Assembly (NCBI GenBank): GCA_024345305.1
Contig: BRON01000009.1
Coordinates: 310,001-374,000 of the forward strand
Direction: 5' to 3'
Origin: Mrakia gelida
Taxonomy: Eukaryota > Basidiomycota > Tremellomycetes > Cystofilobasidiales > Mrakiaceae
Length of the DNA: 64,000 nt
In this document: positions 1 to 11,729 of the stretch, piece by piece
Position numbering within the stretch: position 1 is the first letter of the stretch
How the letters are laid out: each line of letters opens with the position of its first letter
The notes under the pieces: model-generated
What the model was told of the DNA's origin: nothing
Database searches by the model: none
What the model saw: only the letters and a program-made list of their open reading frames with translations
Made by a program: the position numbers and the translations under genes

Positions 1-935
1 TGATCCATCAGGTCCAAAGAACCTCAGTCTACCCTGCTCATCTCCAACGACGACCTGCTTCCCCTTCGGACTCCAAGTTGCTGCTGTGTATCGACCTTCG
101 AGTCGCATCGTCTCGGTTTGGCTGTCGACGTCGAGGAGGGAGAGGGAAGCTGCTTGAAGGATGAGGACGAGCGAAGGGAGAGCTTCGGGATTGGGTTGGA
201 GGGAGATGATGGGAGAGGGAAGCGAGGGGAAGGATTGAAGAGGTTGGGGCTGGAAGAAGAGGGACGGCGGGGAGGAGAAGAAGAGGTGAGCTCGGTGAGC
301 TCGAAGGAAGGGAAACGAAGGGATGGAGCGAGGAACGAACAGCTTGTTCCAATTTCAAAGCTTCGACTGAGAAGATCCTGATGGTCGAGGAGGAGGTTGA
401 GGTGATGACGACCGAGTCTTCTTTCGCGAACTTGATCCATACGAGTCGCTCTCCTAGAGGGACGGTCTTGATGGGAACGAGAGGGGAGGTGGTGGATCTG
501 GGTGCGGTTGTGAAGAGCGTTTCGAGGGACTCCAACGAGTAGAGCGAGAAGGCTGGCAGGAAGTGGGAAGATATGAATCAGCTCCACGTTCCTAGATGTA
601 TGATCTATAGAGCTTCAAAGCTCACCGTCTGTTCCTGCTGCGACGAAGACTCCCTTCTTGCTGCTCACGTCGAAGAGGTTGCATTCGCTCGGAAGACCTT
701 CCACGTTGATGGGTTCGTGAAGACGAGCGTGGGTGTCGATAGAAGGCTTCCTGAGATCAAGCCACTGTAGATGAAGGACGAAGAAACACGCGAGTTAGCG
801 AACGGAGAGCGGCGGTGGTGGCGAGGGAAGGGAAGGCGAGGGAGGGAGGAATCAGGGACGAACTGGAGCGTCGAGCTCTTCTCCTTCCACCTCTCGCTGC
901 TTAAGAGAAGAAGACGGCGTAGAAGCAACCGACAT
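1..935 (-). CDS. NUP159: NUP159/NUP214-type nucleoporin, N-terminal part (3' end outside window)
   Basis: Joined minus-strand exons give a beta-propeller start. Exon 2 (from about 752 downward) reads WLDLRKPSID... then NLFDVSSKKGVFVAAGTD. The next exon continues with AFSLYSLESLETLF and VPLGERLVWIKFAKEDS, and a third reads ETMRLEGRYTAATWSPKGKQ followed by VVVGDEQGRLRFF at the window edge. The 'NLF.VS.K.G.V.AAG' and 'A..WSPKGKQ.VVG' blocks are hallmarks of the Nup159/Nup214 N-terminal propeller, which docks the DEAD-box mRNA-export helicase Dbp5 on the cytoplasmic face of the pore (family knowledge). A 15-residue first exon starting at 935 (MSVASTPSSS) joins in phase 0; an ATG four codons upstream at 947 is also in frame. 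One donor (around 330-350) could not be fixed. The FG-repeat and coiled-coil parts lie beyond the window. Confidence 0.82.
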
Positions 936-1631
936 GGACGAGAACATGCTGAGAGAAAGATGCGCTCGATCTCGGCGTGCTCGTGAGGAGGAGGGGAGGA
1001 GAAGGGAGGGAAGGGAAGGGGAAGGAGGTGATGGGGTGAGGTCAACTTTCAAGCTCCCTCGCCCCCTTCCTTCCTCGAACCGCAACAACCTCGACGACGA
1101 GCTCTTTTTCTTCATTCATCCTCAGACGAACCACATCATCATCTCGACAGCATCAATAATCACCTCCCATTCAGACGAAAATCGGTTTGGATGTGGGGAT
1201 CAGAAGGCGACGACGCGAGGCTAAAGACGACTCTCGTACCTCGAACGTTCACCGCTGCATCTCGCCATATCCTTCCTCGACGTTCCTCCTGCGTCTGGTC
1301 GTCACCGATCGAGGCTATCTCGGGGTATGAACTGACAGAGACGAAGATCTCACTCGCAGGAAACGACGCAAAGAGGGACGCCCCCGAATCTCGAGCTTAT
1401 TGATCAAGTCTTCCTCCAGCTGTAGCGAGCGGCCTATCATCAGTCACGCTTGTTGATGATTTTTCAATCGCCAGGAAGGGATCCTCCCGCCATCATGCTC
1501 ACTCATCAGGAGCTCGAAATTCGCTATATAGATCGAGGGAGGGGAGAGAAGGAGGGTCTGCCATCAACCACACTACTCTTCCCGCTCTCGACCTCTTCAA
1601 CCCCTCCTCCTCCTTGATACTTCTAGAAGCC
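936..1631. promoter_or_regulatory. Divergent intergenic region between NUP159 and an MFS transporter gene
   Basis: About 700 bases separate two genes transcribed outward. The half next to NUP159 is rich in GA/GGAG runs; the other half is C/T-rich, ending in CTCTCC-type pyrimidine runs just before the transporter ATG. No convincing coding exon, RNA gene or TATA box was seen. Confidence 0.5.
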
Positions 1632-4219
1632 ATGTCCTCTCCATCTACTCTCACTCTCTCCTCCTCTCCCATCGCCATCTCCCAACCAGAACCAACGTTC
1701 TCGTCCGGATTCAAGCGCTCTCCCTCCAACTCCAAGTTGTTCTCGCCGTTCGTCCCGCTCTCCCTCTTTCGTACCTGCTCCTCCCCAGCAGAGACCGACT
1801 GATGCTCTTCTTCTCTCCTCTCAGAACACCCACCCTCGCCGTCGACTCTGAAGCCCAAAACTATCAAGAACTCGCCGCTGGAAAGCCCTCGAGACTGCGA
1901 AAGAACTTTCTTCTCGCCCTCTTTGCCCTCGCTCAGGTCAGTCTCGTTCTCGCTTCGCCTTTCTTTGTTCGGAAAAGATACTGATTCGTCTCTCTTCTTC
2001 TCCATCAGTTCATCGACATCTTCTCCGCTAGTGGTGCGTGAAACTCGCATCTCGAAACGATTCCCTTCGACGCTGACTTGCCGCCGCCTCCCTCTTTCTT
2101 ACAGCTGCCGTCGTTTCCCTCCCCTCCATCGCCAGAGATCTCGGAATGACCAGCTCAAGTTCTGTCTGGGTGATCAATGCTTGTGAGTCGGACTCTCATC
2201 AGGTCTTCTCAATCGAGAGCTGACATCTCCTTTTCGCCTTCGACGCGTTCAGACGCTCTTACTCTCGCTTCGTTCCTTCTTACGGTTCGGCCCTCGTCCC
2301 CGATCTTTTCTCTTCACCCGTAGCTTGATACTGACTAGTCGCTTGACTCTCTCAATTGCAGGCTGGTCGAATCGCCGATATCTGGAGTGCGAAATGGACG
2401 TTCATCGTTGGTTTTTCATGGGTCGGGGTCTTCTCGCTCGCTATCGGATTCGTCAAGACTCCCATCACCATGTTCGTTCTGCGAGCCATCTCTGGAATTG
2501 GGTAAGTCTACTTTCTCTCTTCTTGTGTCCCTCTCGAAGCCTGAAAGCTGACCCGTCGCCTCGTTCTTGCTCTTTTTTCCAGGGCCGCGCTCACCATCCC
2601 CAGCGCTCTCTCCCTCATCGTGCACCTCTTCCCCGATCCCGACGAGCAAGCCTTCGCCATCGGAGTCTTTGGTGGCTCGGGAGCTATCGCCAACGTGAGT
2701 AGAATCCACCTTCATCGAAAGGAAATCAACCGCTGATGCCCTCCCGTCGCGTCGTCTGCTCCTCGTTGCATCAGGTCCTCGGTCTTCTCCTCGGAGCTGT
2801 TCTTCTCCTCTCCTCGTGGCACTGGGTCTTCTGGTTCATCGCCATCGTCGCCCTTCCCCTCTCCGTCGCGGCCGCCTTCCTCATTCCCAAAGTCAACATC
2901 GAGGTGCTTGCAGTCAAAGAAGGTCTCGAACCTCGAAAACCCAAAATGGACTTCCTCGTTCGTTCCTCTCATTCCATCTCTGCTTCTTCCTTTCCACCAC
3001 TTGAAACTGATTCCGAATCATTTTAATCGCTACAGGGCACCTTCCTCCAAACTGCTGCCATCGTCTTGGTCGTCTACGCTTGCACTGAGGCGAACGTCAA
3101 AGGATGGTGAGTTTTGCGACGCGTCTTCGCACCGCTCTCCGTCGTTCTTCTCTCGAACGAGACGTTCTGACCTTATTTTTGTCTTTCTTCGTCGATGCAG
3201 GAAAACCGCTGGAGTGATCACCACTCTCCTCATCGGTTTCGCTCTCTTCCCTGCCTTCGCCTTCTGGCAAATGAAGATCGATCCTCGAGACGCTCTTCTC
3301 CTCCCCTCGATCTGGAAGATCAGGAACTTCACCCTTCTCGCCGTCCTATCCCTCACCCCCTACTCGTGGTGGTTCGTCGTTCAAGTGACATTCTCGGAGG
3401 TCTTCCAGAACTCCTGGGGCGAGAGCTCGATCCTGACCGCCGTTCGATTGTGAGTGTTCGTTTCGCTCGCCCGGTCGTGTGTTCGCATCCTTCCTCGCGC
3501 CAGACCTGACCGTTGGTCTCTCCTTCAATTGTTCAGCCTTCCCATCGGAGTCGTTGGAGGAATCACCATCATCGGAACCGGATCCATCCCTCCTCACAAG
3601 CTCCCCCTTCGACTTCGTCTCGTCGTCGGCGCGTTCCTCTCGGCCATGGGCTCTCTCATCCTCGCCTTCGCTCACGAACAACACGATTACGCTCGACTCA
3701 TGGTGCCTGGCTTCATCATCGGAACTGCAGGTGAGTCTTCCTCTCTCTCTTTCACTCGTCTTAGAGAACAGAACCTGACCCTCCTTCTCGTCTTTTCGTC
3801 GCGTCCCAAAAGGAACTGGTCTCCTCTTCGTCTCGACCAACATCTCGCTGATGCTCAGCGTACCAGCTGAACATGCTGGGTGAGTCTTCTTCGGCTCTCT
3901 TCTCACCTATCAACCAACGCTGACCTCCCTCCTCCTTTTCTTGCTCAGCGTCGCCGGAGGAGTCTTCAACAGCGCTCTCCAACTCGGAACAACAATCATC
4001 CTCTCCATCGCGACGACCATTCAAATCGCCTACCCCTCGCCCGAAGGACTCCCTTCCCACAAAGGGTATCGATCCTCCTTCCTCTTCGTCATGTCAGTCA
4101 TGCTCCTCGCCTCCCTGCTCGCCCTCGTTCTCTTCGAGGATCCCATCAAGGCGATCAAGACCGCGACGGAATCGGAGAAGGTCAAGGAGGACGAGGAGGT
4201 TCGAGATGAGTTGGCGTAG
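1632..4219 (+). CDS. MFS multidrug-type transporter, DHA2-like (14-TM)
   Basis: Spliced exons give a membrane protein of roughly 550 residues. It has a short Ser-rich cytosolic N-terminus, then RKNFLLALFALAQ, FIDIFSASAAVVSLPSIARD, SSVWVINAYALTLASFLLT and AGRIADIWSAKW (motif A region), followed by RAISGIGAALTIPSALSLI, a GGSGAIANVLGLLLGA stretch and several further hydrophobic segments. The C-terminus is charged (IKTATESEKVKEDEE) and ends at a TAG. DHA2 proteins of the major facilitator superfamily are proton-coupled exporters of drugs and metabolites at the plasma or vacuolar membrane; the substrate cannot be read from sequence. About ten short introns interrupt it, one starting GTGCGT after FSAS. 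The ATG at 1632 follows a pyrimidine-rich leader. A second, diverged DHA2 gene lies 4 kb away on the other strand. Confidence 0.9.
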
Positions 4220-4528
4220 ATTTCTCCAGCTTTGATACGATTACTATTTACTTTCTCTACTAGATTTCACGACTCGGCTACTATACTCACTAATAGAGCT
4301 TACGGGATCGATAGATGCGCGCTTCTTGATCCCTTGTTTTATCCGAAGATGCAACGCTACGACTCCGGGTCTTCCTCGACTAAGGCTGAGATCCAAAAAT
4401 CTCATGGCGATGTCACCGTCGGTCAAGAAGAAGAAAGCATCAAAAGACGGGCAAACACAACTCCAAAACGAAACGAAAAGATGAGAAACCTCGAAACGAA
4501 CGAACGACGCGACTCTCCCCCCTCCCTC
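4220..4528. other. Short intergenic region between tail-to-tail genes
   Basis: About 310 bases between the 3' ends of the transporter and NSE3. A relatively AT-rich stretch just after the transporter stop may hold its polyadenylation signals, and A-rich CAAAACGAAACGA repeats lie before the NSE3 stop. No gene seen. Confidence 0.5.
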
Positions 4529-6195
4529 CTACCTATCCCTCAACCCCGACCCAATCGCACTAGCCGCCAACGTCACCTGCCTCCTCAACTGATCCCTCTC
4601 CTTCTTCTCCTTCGCCAGCCTCGTCTCCTTCTGCTGCTTACTCTCCTCCTCTGGCACCTCCCCTCCCTGCAGGTGCATATCCCCAATGAACTCCGTCAAC
4701 TGCACCTCTCCGATCTCAGCCTCAGCTCTAGGTCCCCACTCCCACTTGATCGACACATCTCCTTCTCCGTCGTTGTTGTTGGCGGCAGCCTGGGAAGGGC
4801 CAGAACGATCCTTCTTGACTTTTTCGAGGTACTTGTGGTGGTTCAGCCAGAGGAGGAAGGTTTCGAGGGTGTGGGTGGTTCCGGAGGAGGCGGAGGAGGG
4901 GAGGAGGGCGGTTTTGGAGATGCCGAGTCTGTGGAGGTGGGAGCGGAGGGCGTCTGTGGGAGAGGAACAGAAGAGGAAGGAGGGAACGAAGGTCGTCGCG
5001 CGTCAGCAGCTTTCTCCAATCTCTCTCGAAGGAAAGACGCGATGGGAGCAAACCAAGGAGGAAAGTTGTACTCACGCTCGTCAAGAACCCTTCCGTTGAT
5101 CAAGATGAGAGCGAGGATGACCCAGGTGACTCCCAAGAGAGCGACGTCGTCTCCGATCTTGAAGTCGACGACGGCTCCACTTCCGTTTCCTCCTTGCTTA
5201 AGAGCGAGGTCCTCGTCGACGACCAAGGCTCGTTCGATGAGACCGGGAGGGAGGATCGATCGAAGCATGTAGACTCCACTGGTTCCGGATTGATTGGCTC
5301 CTGGGGTGGAGGCAAAGAGGGAACGTCGAGGGAAGGAAGGGAAGCGAAAGGTCAGCTCTCCTTGAGCTCTCGAGCTCACCACGCTTCCTTCCTTCGCGAG
5401 GAGGTCGTTTCTTCCCCGACAGAGGAACGATAGAAACTCACCCTTCTTCTTCTTCCTCCCATCGTCGTCCTCCTCTTCCTCCTGATCGTCCTCCGCGCCA
5501 GCCTTCTTCTTTCCCTTCTTCTTAGCAGGACCGGTGTTGACCTCGTCCTGATCGCCTGCCTTCCCAACCTTCCTCATCTCAAAGAGCTCCATGCCGAACG
5601 TCTTCTTGAGGGTCTTCTGGGCGATAGGGAGAACGTCGTTGAAGACTCGAGAACCGGCTTTGTGTTTCTCTTGGATGACTGGGGGAGGCAAAAGGAAAGG
5701 GACGCGTGAGGAGGTGAAGGAGGAGGAGGGAAGGAGGTGAGTGGGCTGAGGAGAGCTCGATGAGCTTAGCTTGGAGAGGGGACTGACTCTTCTTGTTGAT
5801 ATCCACTCTACTGAGACCTGTCTTTTTCTGCTCGTGGAAGAGGGCGAGTCGAACGACGTCGTACGCGATTCGAGTGAGGGTCTGCAAGCAAAGGAACGAA
5901 AGGGAGGTCAGCTCAGCTCGACTCCTTCCTTCTACCCTTGAGCTCCTCTTCTCTCTCTCCCCAACCCAACGATATAGACCAAACGCGTTCTCCCAGCATT
6001 CCCCCATGACCCTCCACTCGAGAACTCCAACAAGACGACGACTCACCTCTTCGGAAACGACCTTCTTGCCACCCTTCCCAACTGCTTCCTCCTCCTGCTC
6101 CTCCTCTGGCTCCTCCTCCTCGTCGTCGTCTTCGACGGGAGCAGGGCGTTTCTTGCTACTGGATTGAGATTGGGAGGCACGAGATCGAGGGGCCA
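4529..6195 (-). CDS. NSE3: SMC5/6 complex subunit NSE3, MAGE homology domain
   Basis: The start (MAPRSRASQSQSSSKKRP) is followed by an acidic E/D-rich stretch, then after introns TLTRIAYDVVRLALFHEQKK and VIQEKHKAGSRVFNDVLPIA. The winged-helix MAGE core shows GVYMLRSILPPGLIERALV and GVTWVILALILINGRVLDE. The last exon has ALRSHLHRLGI, LETFLLWLNHHKYLEKVK, and the MAGE signature VSIKWEWGPRAEAEIGE. NSE3 binds NSE1 (a RING protein) and NSE4 to form the DNA-binding part of the SMC5/6 complex used in recombination repair and replication (family knowledge). The internal lysine-rich insert (AKKKGKKKAG... GRKKKK) and the C-terminal KE-rich helix are lineage additions. The order of domains and a single ORF across five exons support an intact gene. 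Confidence 0.88.
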
Positions 6196-6655
6196 TCTTG
6201 AACAGAGAGTGAAAGGGGAAGAGAAGGGAAGGAGGGAGGAGGAGGCGTCGATGGAGTTGAGAGAGGTCAAGAATCGTCGAGCTCGCGAAGGAGGAGGACG
6301 AGGAGGGAGCTCGACGCGATTGTCTTTTTTTGATGGACTGTTCATTCAAAAAATGACTCGGAGGTTATGGTGAAACCGTCGGATAGGTTTCAGCGTTCTC
6401 TACGCGCTCGAGTTGAAAGTTTTGCTTTCGATGATGAAGCTTGAGCTCAGACCTCGCGTCTAGCTGAGCTCTTTCGTTCTCTCGCTCGCCGTCGACTTTC
6501 CGACAGCTCTTTGCGCAACCCATTAACTGCAAGCGCTAAGATTATATAACCCAAAGATTCCAAAGAAGATGGTGAAAGGGAGGTGTAGCTAAAACTAAGC
6601 TCTGGAGATGACTGAAACGAACCCTCAATCCTCGACGCGTCGACTACCGTACTCC
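6196..6655. other. Intergenic region upstream of NSE3
   Basis: About 460 bases between the NSE3 start and the 3' end of the next minus-strand gene. It contains GA-rich DNA near NSE3, then a more AT-rich part (TTAACTGCAAGCGCTAAGATTATATAACC at about 6523-6551, with a TATATAA element) that could be a core promoter or 3' end signal. No coding potential recognised. Confidence 0.45.
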
Positions 6656-7565
6656 TCAAATCATCAAAGATCCAACGAACCCAGCAACGGCAGCGACGGC
6701 TCCAAACCCAACAAACTCTCCTCGCTTCTGAGCCGCTCCGGTTTGCGCGACCGTAGCGGAGGCAGAAGCGGAGGCAGCTCGAGAGGGGAGAGCGACGGAC
6801 GAAGTCTTCGACGCGGAAACCGAGGCAGTGGTTGATCTCTTGAGGTTCGACAGCACGGCGGGAGCAGGTCCAAGGGTGACGGAAGCTGAGGCGGCAGAGA
6901 TGGTGGAGACGATGGTGGTAGAGGAGACGGAGGGGAGGAAAGCGTCGGTGGAGAGGGATTCGGCGACGGTGGTGGAGGGAGCGACGGGGGAGGAGTCGAT
7001 GATAGTCGTGGTAGCAGAGGGGGGTTGGACGGTGTTGGACTCGACGACGGAGTCGATGGTAGATCTGGAGAGAAAAGGACGAACAAGTCAGACCTTTAAG
7101 GCTTTACGATATGAGTCGAAGGAGGCAGGAGGGGGGACCTCACGAGAACACAAGGGATTGAGTCGCGATCAAAGGAAACGATGTAGTGGCAGGATCCTCG
7201 CCTACGTTGATGATCTGAGTAGCGGCGTCAGAGGCCTAGGAAAAGAGAAGGAGCAAGAGAGATGAGCATGCCGAGAGAAGGAAGGAAGGGGAGGAGGGAG
7301 CAGGCGAAAAAGGAGAAGAGCGAACCTGGAGGGTCGACGCGAACCCAAGGCTGGCCTGCTCGCAGGCAGAGATGAGGAAAGAATCGTCTTGCCTGTGCTT
7401 CATCCCCTGGTGCTGGGAAGAAGCGAGAACTGGCGAAGGTAGAGCGGAAGGCAAGTCAGCTGGAGCGAAAGGGGGTGGAACGAGGGGAGGAAGGACGGAA
7501 GGAAAGGCGAGCTCACCCGACGTGAAGGTCGACGCGAGGAGGAGGAAGAGAGCGAGGGGAACCAT
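6656..7565 (-). CDS. Secreted Ser/Thr-rich, probably GPI-anchored cell-wall protein
   Basis: The first exon encodes a clear signal peptide (MVPLALFLLLASTFTSG). The next exon has a short conserved-looking part with two cysteines' worth of context (FLISACEQASLGFASTLQ, ASDAATQIINVGEDPATTSF). The long last exon is dominated by Ser, Thr, Ala, Val and Pro (STIDSVVESNTVQ, TTTIIDSSPVAPSTTV) and ends in a hydrophobic tail after a small-residue region (FVGFGAVAAVAGFVGSLMI). That layout is typical of fungal GPI-anchored mannoproteins, where the tail is removed and replaced by the anchor. No enzymatic domain is visible. Four exons can be joined in frame. It lies in a run of minus-strand genes with a DHA2 transporter upstream and NSE3 downstream; nothing suggests a functional link. 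Confidence 0.72.
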
Positions 7566-7895
7566 GTTGTGAGTTGTGGTTGTTGTTAAACGAGTGTGGG
7601 GTTCCTGAAGAGGATCGAGGGGAGGGTATAGCAGAGTGAAGGAAGGAGTAGGATGTGGTTGGGACCGACCCGAGGGTTGAAGGAGTACGAGAAAGTTGGT
7701 CACCGAGAATTATACCCCTGACTCTGTTTGACGATTCGGAGGGAAGGTCAGTGCGCGACGCGTTCTCGTTTCTCCTGTCAAAGAAGGAGGTCCATGTAGA
7801 GAGCTAAGAAGGATTATAGAGATGTCCATAGAGGGAAGTCGAGATGGAGAGAAGCGTACGCAGAGAAGAGGAGTGAAAAGAGTAAAGAGACGCGT
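7566..7895. other. Intergenic region upstream of the GPI-type protein gene
   Basis: About 330 bases. Contains the ACGCGT palindrome twice (near 7757 and 7890), a motif that recurs through the window. No gene recognised. Confidence 0.4.
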
Positions 7896-10800
7896 TCAAT
7901 GAACGGGAGCTGAGGAAGGCCCGACCTCGAGCATCGAACCGTCGATTCCAAAGACGGCGAGGGCGAGTCCGATTCCACAGAATCCAACGGTGGTATACAT
8001 AGCAGACTGGAGAAGAAGAGAGGGTCAGACGGTGACCGGAGCGAGAAGTGTGGGAGGAGGGACGAACTTGGTAGCCCTTCAGAAGAGTGTCGATGGTATC
8101 GAGCTCCAGCTTCGAAGTCACGCCAGTCACAACAGCAGCGCAGACTGCTAGGCCAGCTCCAGATCCGACTTGGAACGCCGTGTTGATCAATCTGTATCGA
8201 AGCAGGAAACGAGGTAGAAGGGTCAGCGGACGACTCTTGTCGAAGCGACGCGACCCTCGACGAGGAGAGCTGGGCGAGAGGTGACGAAGGACTCACCCTC
8301 CGGCCAGTGATTTGGCGGCAGGTGGGACAGACGACATCATCGAAATGGAGACGACGTTCTGGAGGAGGAAGAGCAGACGAGGAATGGAGTCAGCTTGAAG
8401 TCGCGTCCGATCTTTTCCACCCTTTCCACCCTTCGAAACGATACGCGCACTCACGTAAACGATACTGATCCCAACGACTCCGAGAATCGAGGAGGGGAAG
8501 ATGCTAGCCCAGAAGCTTGTCTCTAGGGTCATGATCGCAGCTGGAATGGGAGAGATCATCGAAAGAACTGTCAAGCGAGAAGGAAAGGACGAGAAGTCAA
8601 CAGATGAACGAACGAACGAACGAACGAGCGGGCAAACAGAAGACCAGAACGAGGCAAGAATGCTGGGACTTACGCATGCCGAAGATGATGAGGTTCTTAA
8701 TCTTGAAGTGATTGACCGACCTGGGAGAGGAAGAAGAAAGAGGGTGAGTGAGCGCGAGTCGATGGCTCTCGTGATTCCTGAACCGCTCGAAGAGAACGGA
8801 CGCACCATCCAGCGAAGTAGGAGGCGAGAAGTCCCATCGGCCCCATAGGGATGAAGCGGATAGCAGTTTGGAGAGGCGAGAGCTGAAGGATGTTTTGCGA
8901 GATGATCTGCGAGCGAATGAAACGAGGTCAGATCGAGATCTTCGTCGAAGCGAGCGAAGGCGACGACGCCGACTCACAGTGAGGTACAAGACGAGCGCTT
9001 GCCACCAGCAGTAGACGATGAATCCCATGGCCCAAGTAGCAGCGAAGTTTGGCATCTGACGGTCACGAGAAGGGGAGGAAGATCAGTCTCGGAAACCTGG
9101 GAGCGACGAGTCGACAAGGGCGGCCCTTCAATACTCACTTTCCAGAGATGAGAGGGAAGCAGAGGGTTCGAGACCTTCTTCTCGGCGAAAGCGAAGGCCA
9201 CGAGCATGCCGACCGAGATGACGAGAAGCGCGATGATGAAGCCCTGCGAGCGGAGAAGAAAGACGCGTTCGATGCAAAGTGGTCAGCGACGCGTCTTACC
9301 TTCGCTTCGATCTCTCTCGAGCGGACTCACCTTGCCCCAGCCGTAGACTCCTCCACTGGAGAGCACGAAGGTCAGAAGAATAAGTCCTCCGGTACCGAGA
9401 GCAGTTCCCAGGAAGTCCATCGAGGGTTTGGGACCGTTGTGGACAATTTTTGGGTTGGGGATCAGCCACGCTCCGAGACCGGCAACAATCACACCGATGG
9501 GGCACTGCGAAGCGAAAGAGGAGTTCAGCATGATACCGAAGAAGGTAAAAGCAGCAGCTGAAGATTGACGAACCGTAAGCCAGAACTGGGAGAGCGGGAA
9601 CGAAGCGACGCAGAACGAAACGCGTCAATCGCTGCTCGAACTTCAACAGGGGCACTGCTGGAAGGACTCACGACCCATCTCCATCCAAGAACGGTGGTCA
9701 AGATGCCTCCATAGATCAAGCCGATGACGAAACTGGGGAGAGGACGGAAGAGGAGTCAGCGAAACGGCGACGTTGCGGACTTTCACGCCACTCACCCCAG
9801 CGCACCACAAGCTCCGTAAATGGCGAGAGCGTAGTTCCTTTCCTTGCCGAGGAAGAAGGCAGATATGATCCCTACCGAACTCGGTACGGTCGCAGCAGCA
9901 CCCAATCCTTGCTGCGAAGAAAGGGAAGCAGAGAGAACGACGCGTCAGTGCGAGTACGAACGAGACCGCGCGACCGGAAATGTAGCTCACCATGGCTCGA
10001 AACACGATCAGCTGAATCTCGGTCTTCGCGAATCCATCGACGAGCGTCCAAAGTGAAAGCCAGAACATTCCGACTGAAAACGGGAACGACGAGCGAGTCA
10101 GCGAGCGCGAGCGCGAGCAGTAGAGACGAGCCGCCCATTTCACGCACCTAGGAAGACGGGCTTCTTCCCGTATCGATCAGCGAAGACTCCAGAAAGGAGC
10201 AAGAAGCCTCCGAAGGTCAAACTGCTCGACGTGAAGAAGAGAAGAACGACGACAGCTTGAAGAAGTATTAGGGTTCATGGACTTGAACAAGAGGGAGAAG
10301 TAGAGAGAAAACGGGTACGTACGTGTACGCAGAAATGAGCCACTGCAGCGAACGAAGAGAGGGGAGAACAAGGTTAAGCTCGACGAGGGACGACGCGGGA
10401 GAAGAAGGGAGGGAGGCAAGAGGAGGGGACGAACCTGCTCGTCGGCTTGTCCGATGTTGAGTTCCTTGGAGATCGCAGTGAGAGCCATGTTAACGGAGGT
10501 CATCGAAACTGTAAAGCCGTAGCAGCAAAAGAAGAATGGCGTCAGTACGAAAACGAAGGTCGGTGATTAGTGGACGAGTGGAGATCGACTCTTCGTCTCA
10601 TTTTTGCCTTCCTCTTGTCTCTGTTCAGCGAAAGGGAGCATTCTGAGACGTACCATTATCGAGCATCTGAGACATCCCAACCGTGAAGAGGATCAAAGCA
10701 CCTCGAGTCGAGTAGAGGGAGCCAGTATCCCTGCCGTCGCCTCCCAATCCATCCGTATCGTCGGCGCTAGACGGTTCCTCGATGGTGAAAGAGGTTCGTT

Positions 10801-11420
10801 GGACGAGGGAAGGAAGCTGGTCTTGATGCTCAGCGAGTTGGGGGAGGTAGTTCTGCTGCTCGAGAGCGGGAGGAGCCGGGGAGGAGGTGCTGGAGTGGGA
10901 GGGTCGGCGAACGGTTGTCGTCGACGAGTTTCCTCCTTCGTTCTCGTTCAGATGAAAGACGGTTGAAGGCTTGAGAGAGCTGCTGCCGAATGAAGGTCTG
11001 TGAGAGCCGCCTGGGGGAAGAGAATCGTCGAGGGAAAGAGAAGCTAGTCAGCATCGAGCGAGACAGAACAGGCGGCTGATAGGGTAAGGGCGCAAGTCGA
11101 GAAGGAAGGATTCGAGCTCACTCGCGCTGCTGAGTCGACGGACTTCCTCCTTCGTTGCCCCCCTGGACTCCCTCCTCGAGAACCTCCTAGGAACAGCAGA
11201 AGCAGGAGCGACCTCCTTGTCGGAGTCCTCCTCGTCTGACGAGTCCGCGATAGCTGAGTCCTCCAGGTGAGAGGAAGGAGGAGCAGCTCCTTGATCTCCA
11301 ACGATTCGAGGATCTGGTGAATCCGTTCGAAGGGCGATAAGGAAAGGTCAGCTCTCGCTTTCAACAACGAGTCAGAGCACGACCACGATACTGACCTATA
11401 GGGAAAGCTGGTCCAGACAT
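7896..11420 (-). CDS. MFS transporter, DHA2-like, with long cytosolic N-terminus
   Basis: Reading down the minus strand, the first exons encode a soluble, acidic and Ser-rich N-terminal region of about 190 residues (MSGPAFPI... DSSDEEDSDKEVAPAS... GSHRPSFGSSSLKPS). The transporter follows: STRGALILFTVGMSQMLDN, VSMTSVNMALTAISKELN, AVVVLLFFTSSSLTFGGFLL, motif A GVFADRYGKKPVF, FRAMQGLGAAATVPSSVG, GLIYGGILTTVLGWRWV, GTALGTGGLILLTFVLSSG, AFAFAEKKVSNPLLPSHLW and, near the end, LINTAFQVGSGAGLAVCAAV. It ends ...SMLEVGPSSAPVH. The fold and the 14-helix layout fit the DHA2 family of proton-driven exporters; the substrate is unknown. More than a dozen introns are present. The long N-terminus, rich in possible phosphosites, distinguishes it from the DHA2 gene at 1.6 kb. 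Confidence 0.88.
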
Positions 11421-11729
11421 GTTTGGGCGTGAGAAGAAGAGGTGGAGGGTGAGAGCAAGAGAGAAACGAAGCTCACTTTCTCAGTTCTCGTTTTCCCCCG
11501 ACCTCCCCTCGTCGGATTGAAGGCCCGGCAAGCGGCATCTCGACCGCTGAATTTCTGCCCTCTGCCCTCGTTTCGGTACCCTTTTGGACAGGTGGAGGGC
11601 GAAGCGACGCGTGTGTGAGAAAATCTGCGAGAGGAAACAACGAGACGCTCTCGCGAGAGAAGGCCTGCGAGTGCGAGAAGGAGGACGGGACGGCCTCACC
11701 CGAGCGCGCGAAACGAGAGTCGAAGATCA
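11421..11729. other. Intergenic region between the methyltransferase and the transporter
   Basis: About 310 bases on the shared minus-strand path. It holds the transporter promoter and the methyltransferase 3' end. An open frame runs across it on the minus strand, but its composition (RSGEAVPSSFSHSQAFSRES) shows no homology and it continues directly past the methyltransferase stop in another frame, so it was not called. Confidence 0.4.
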
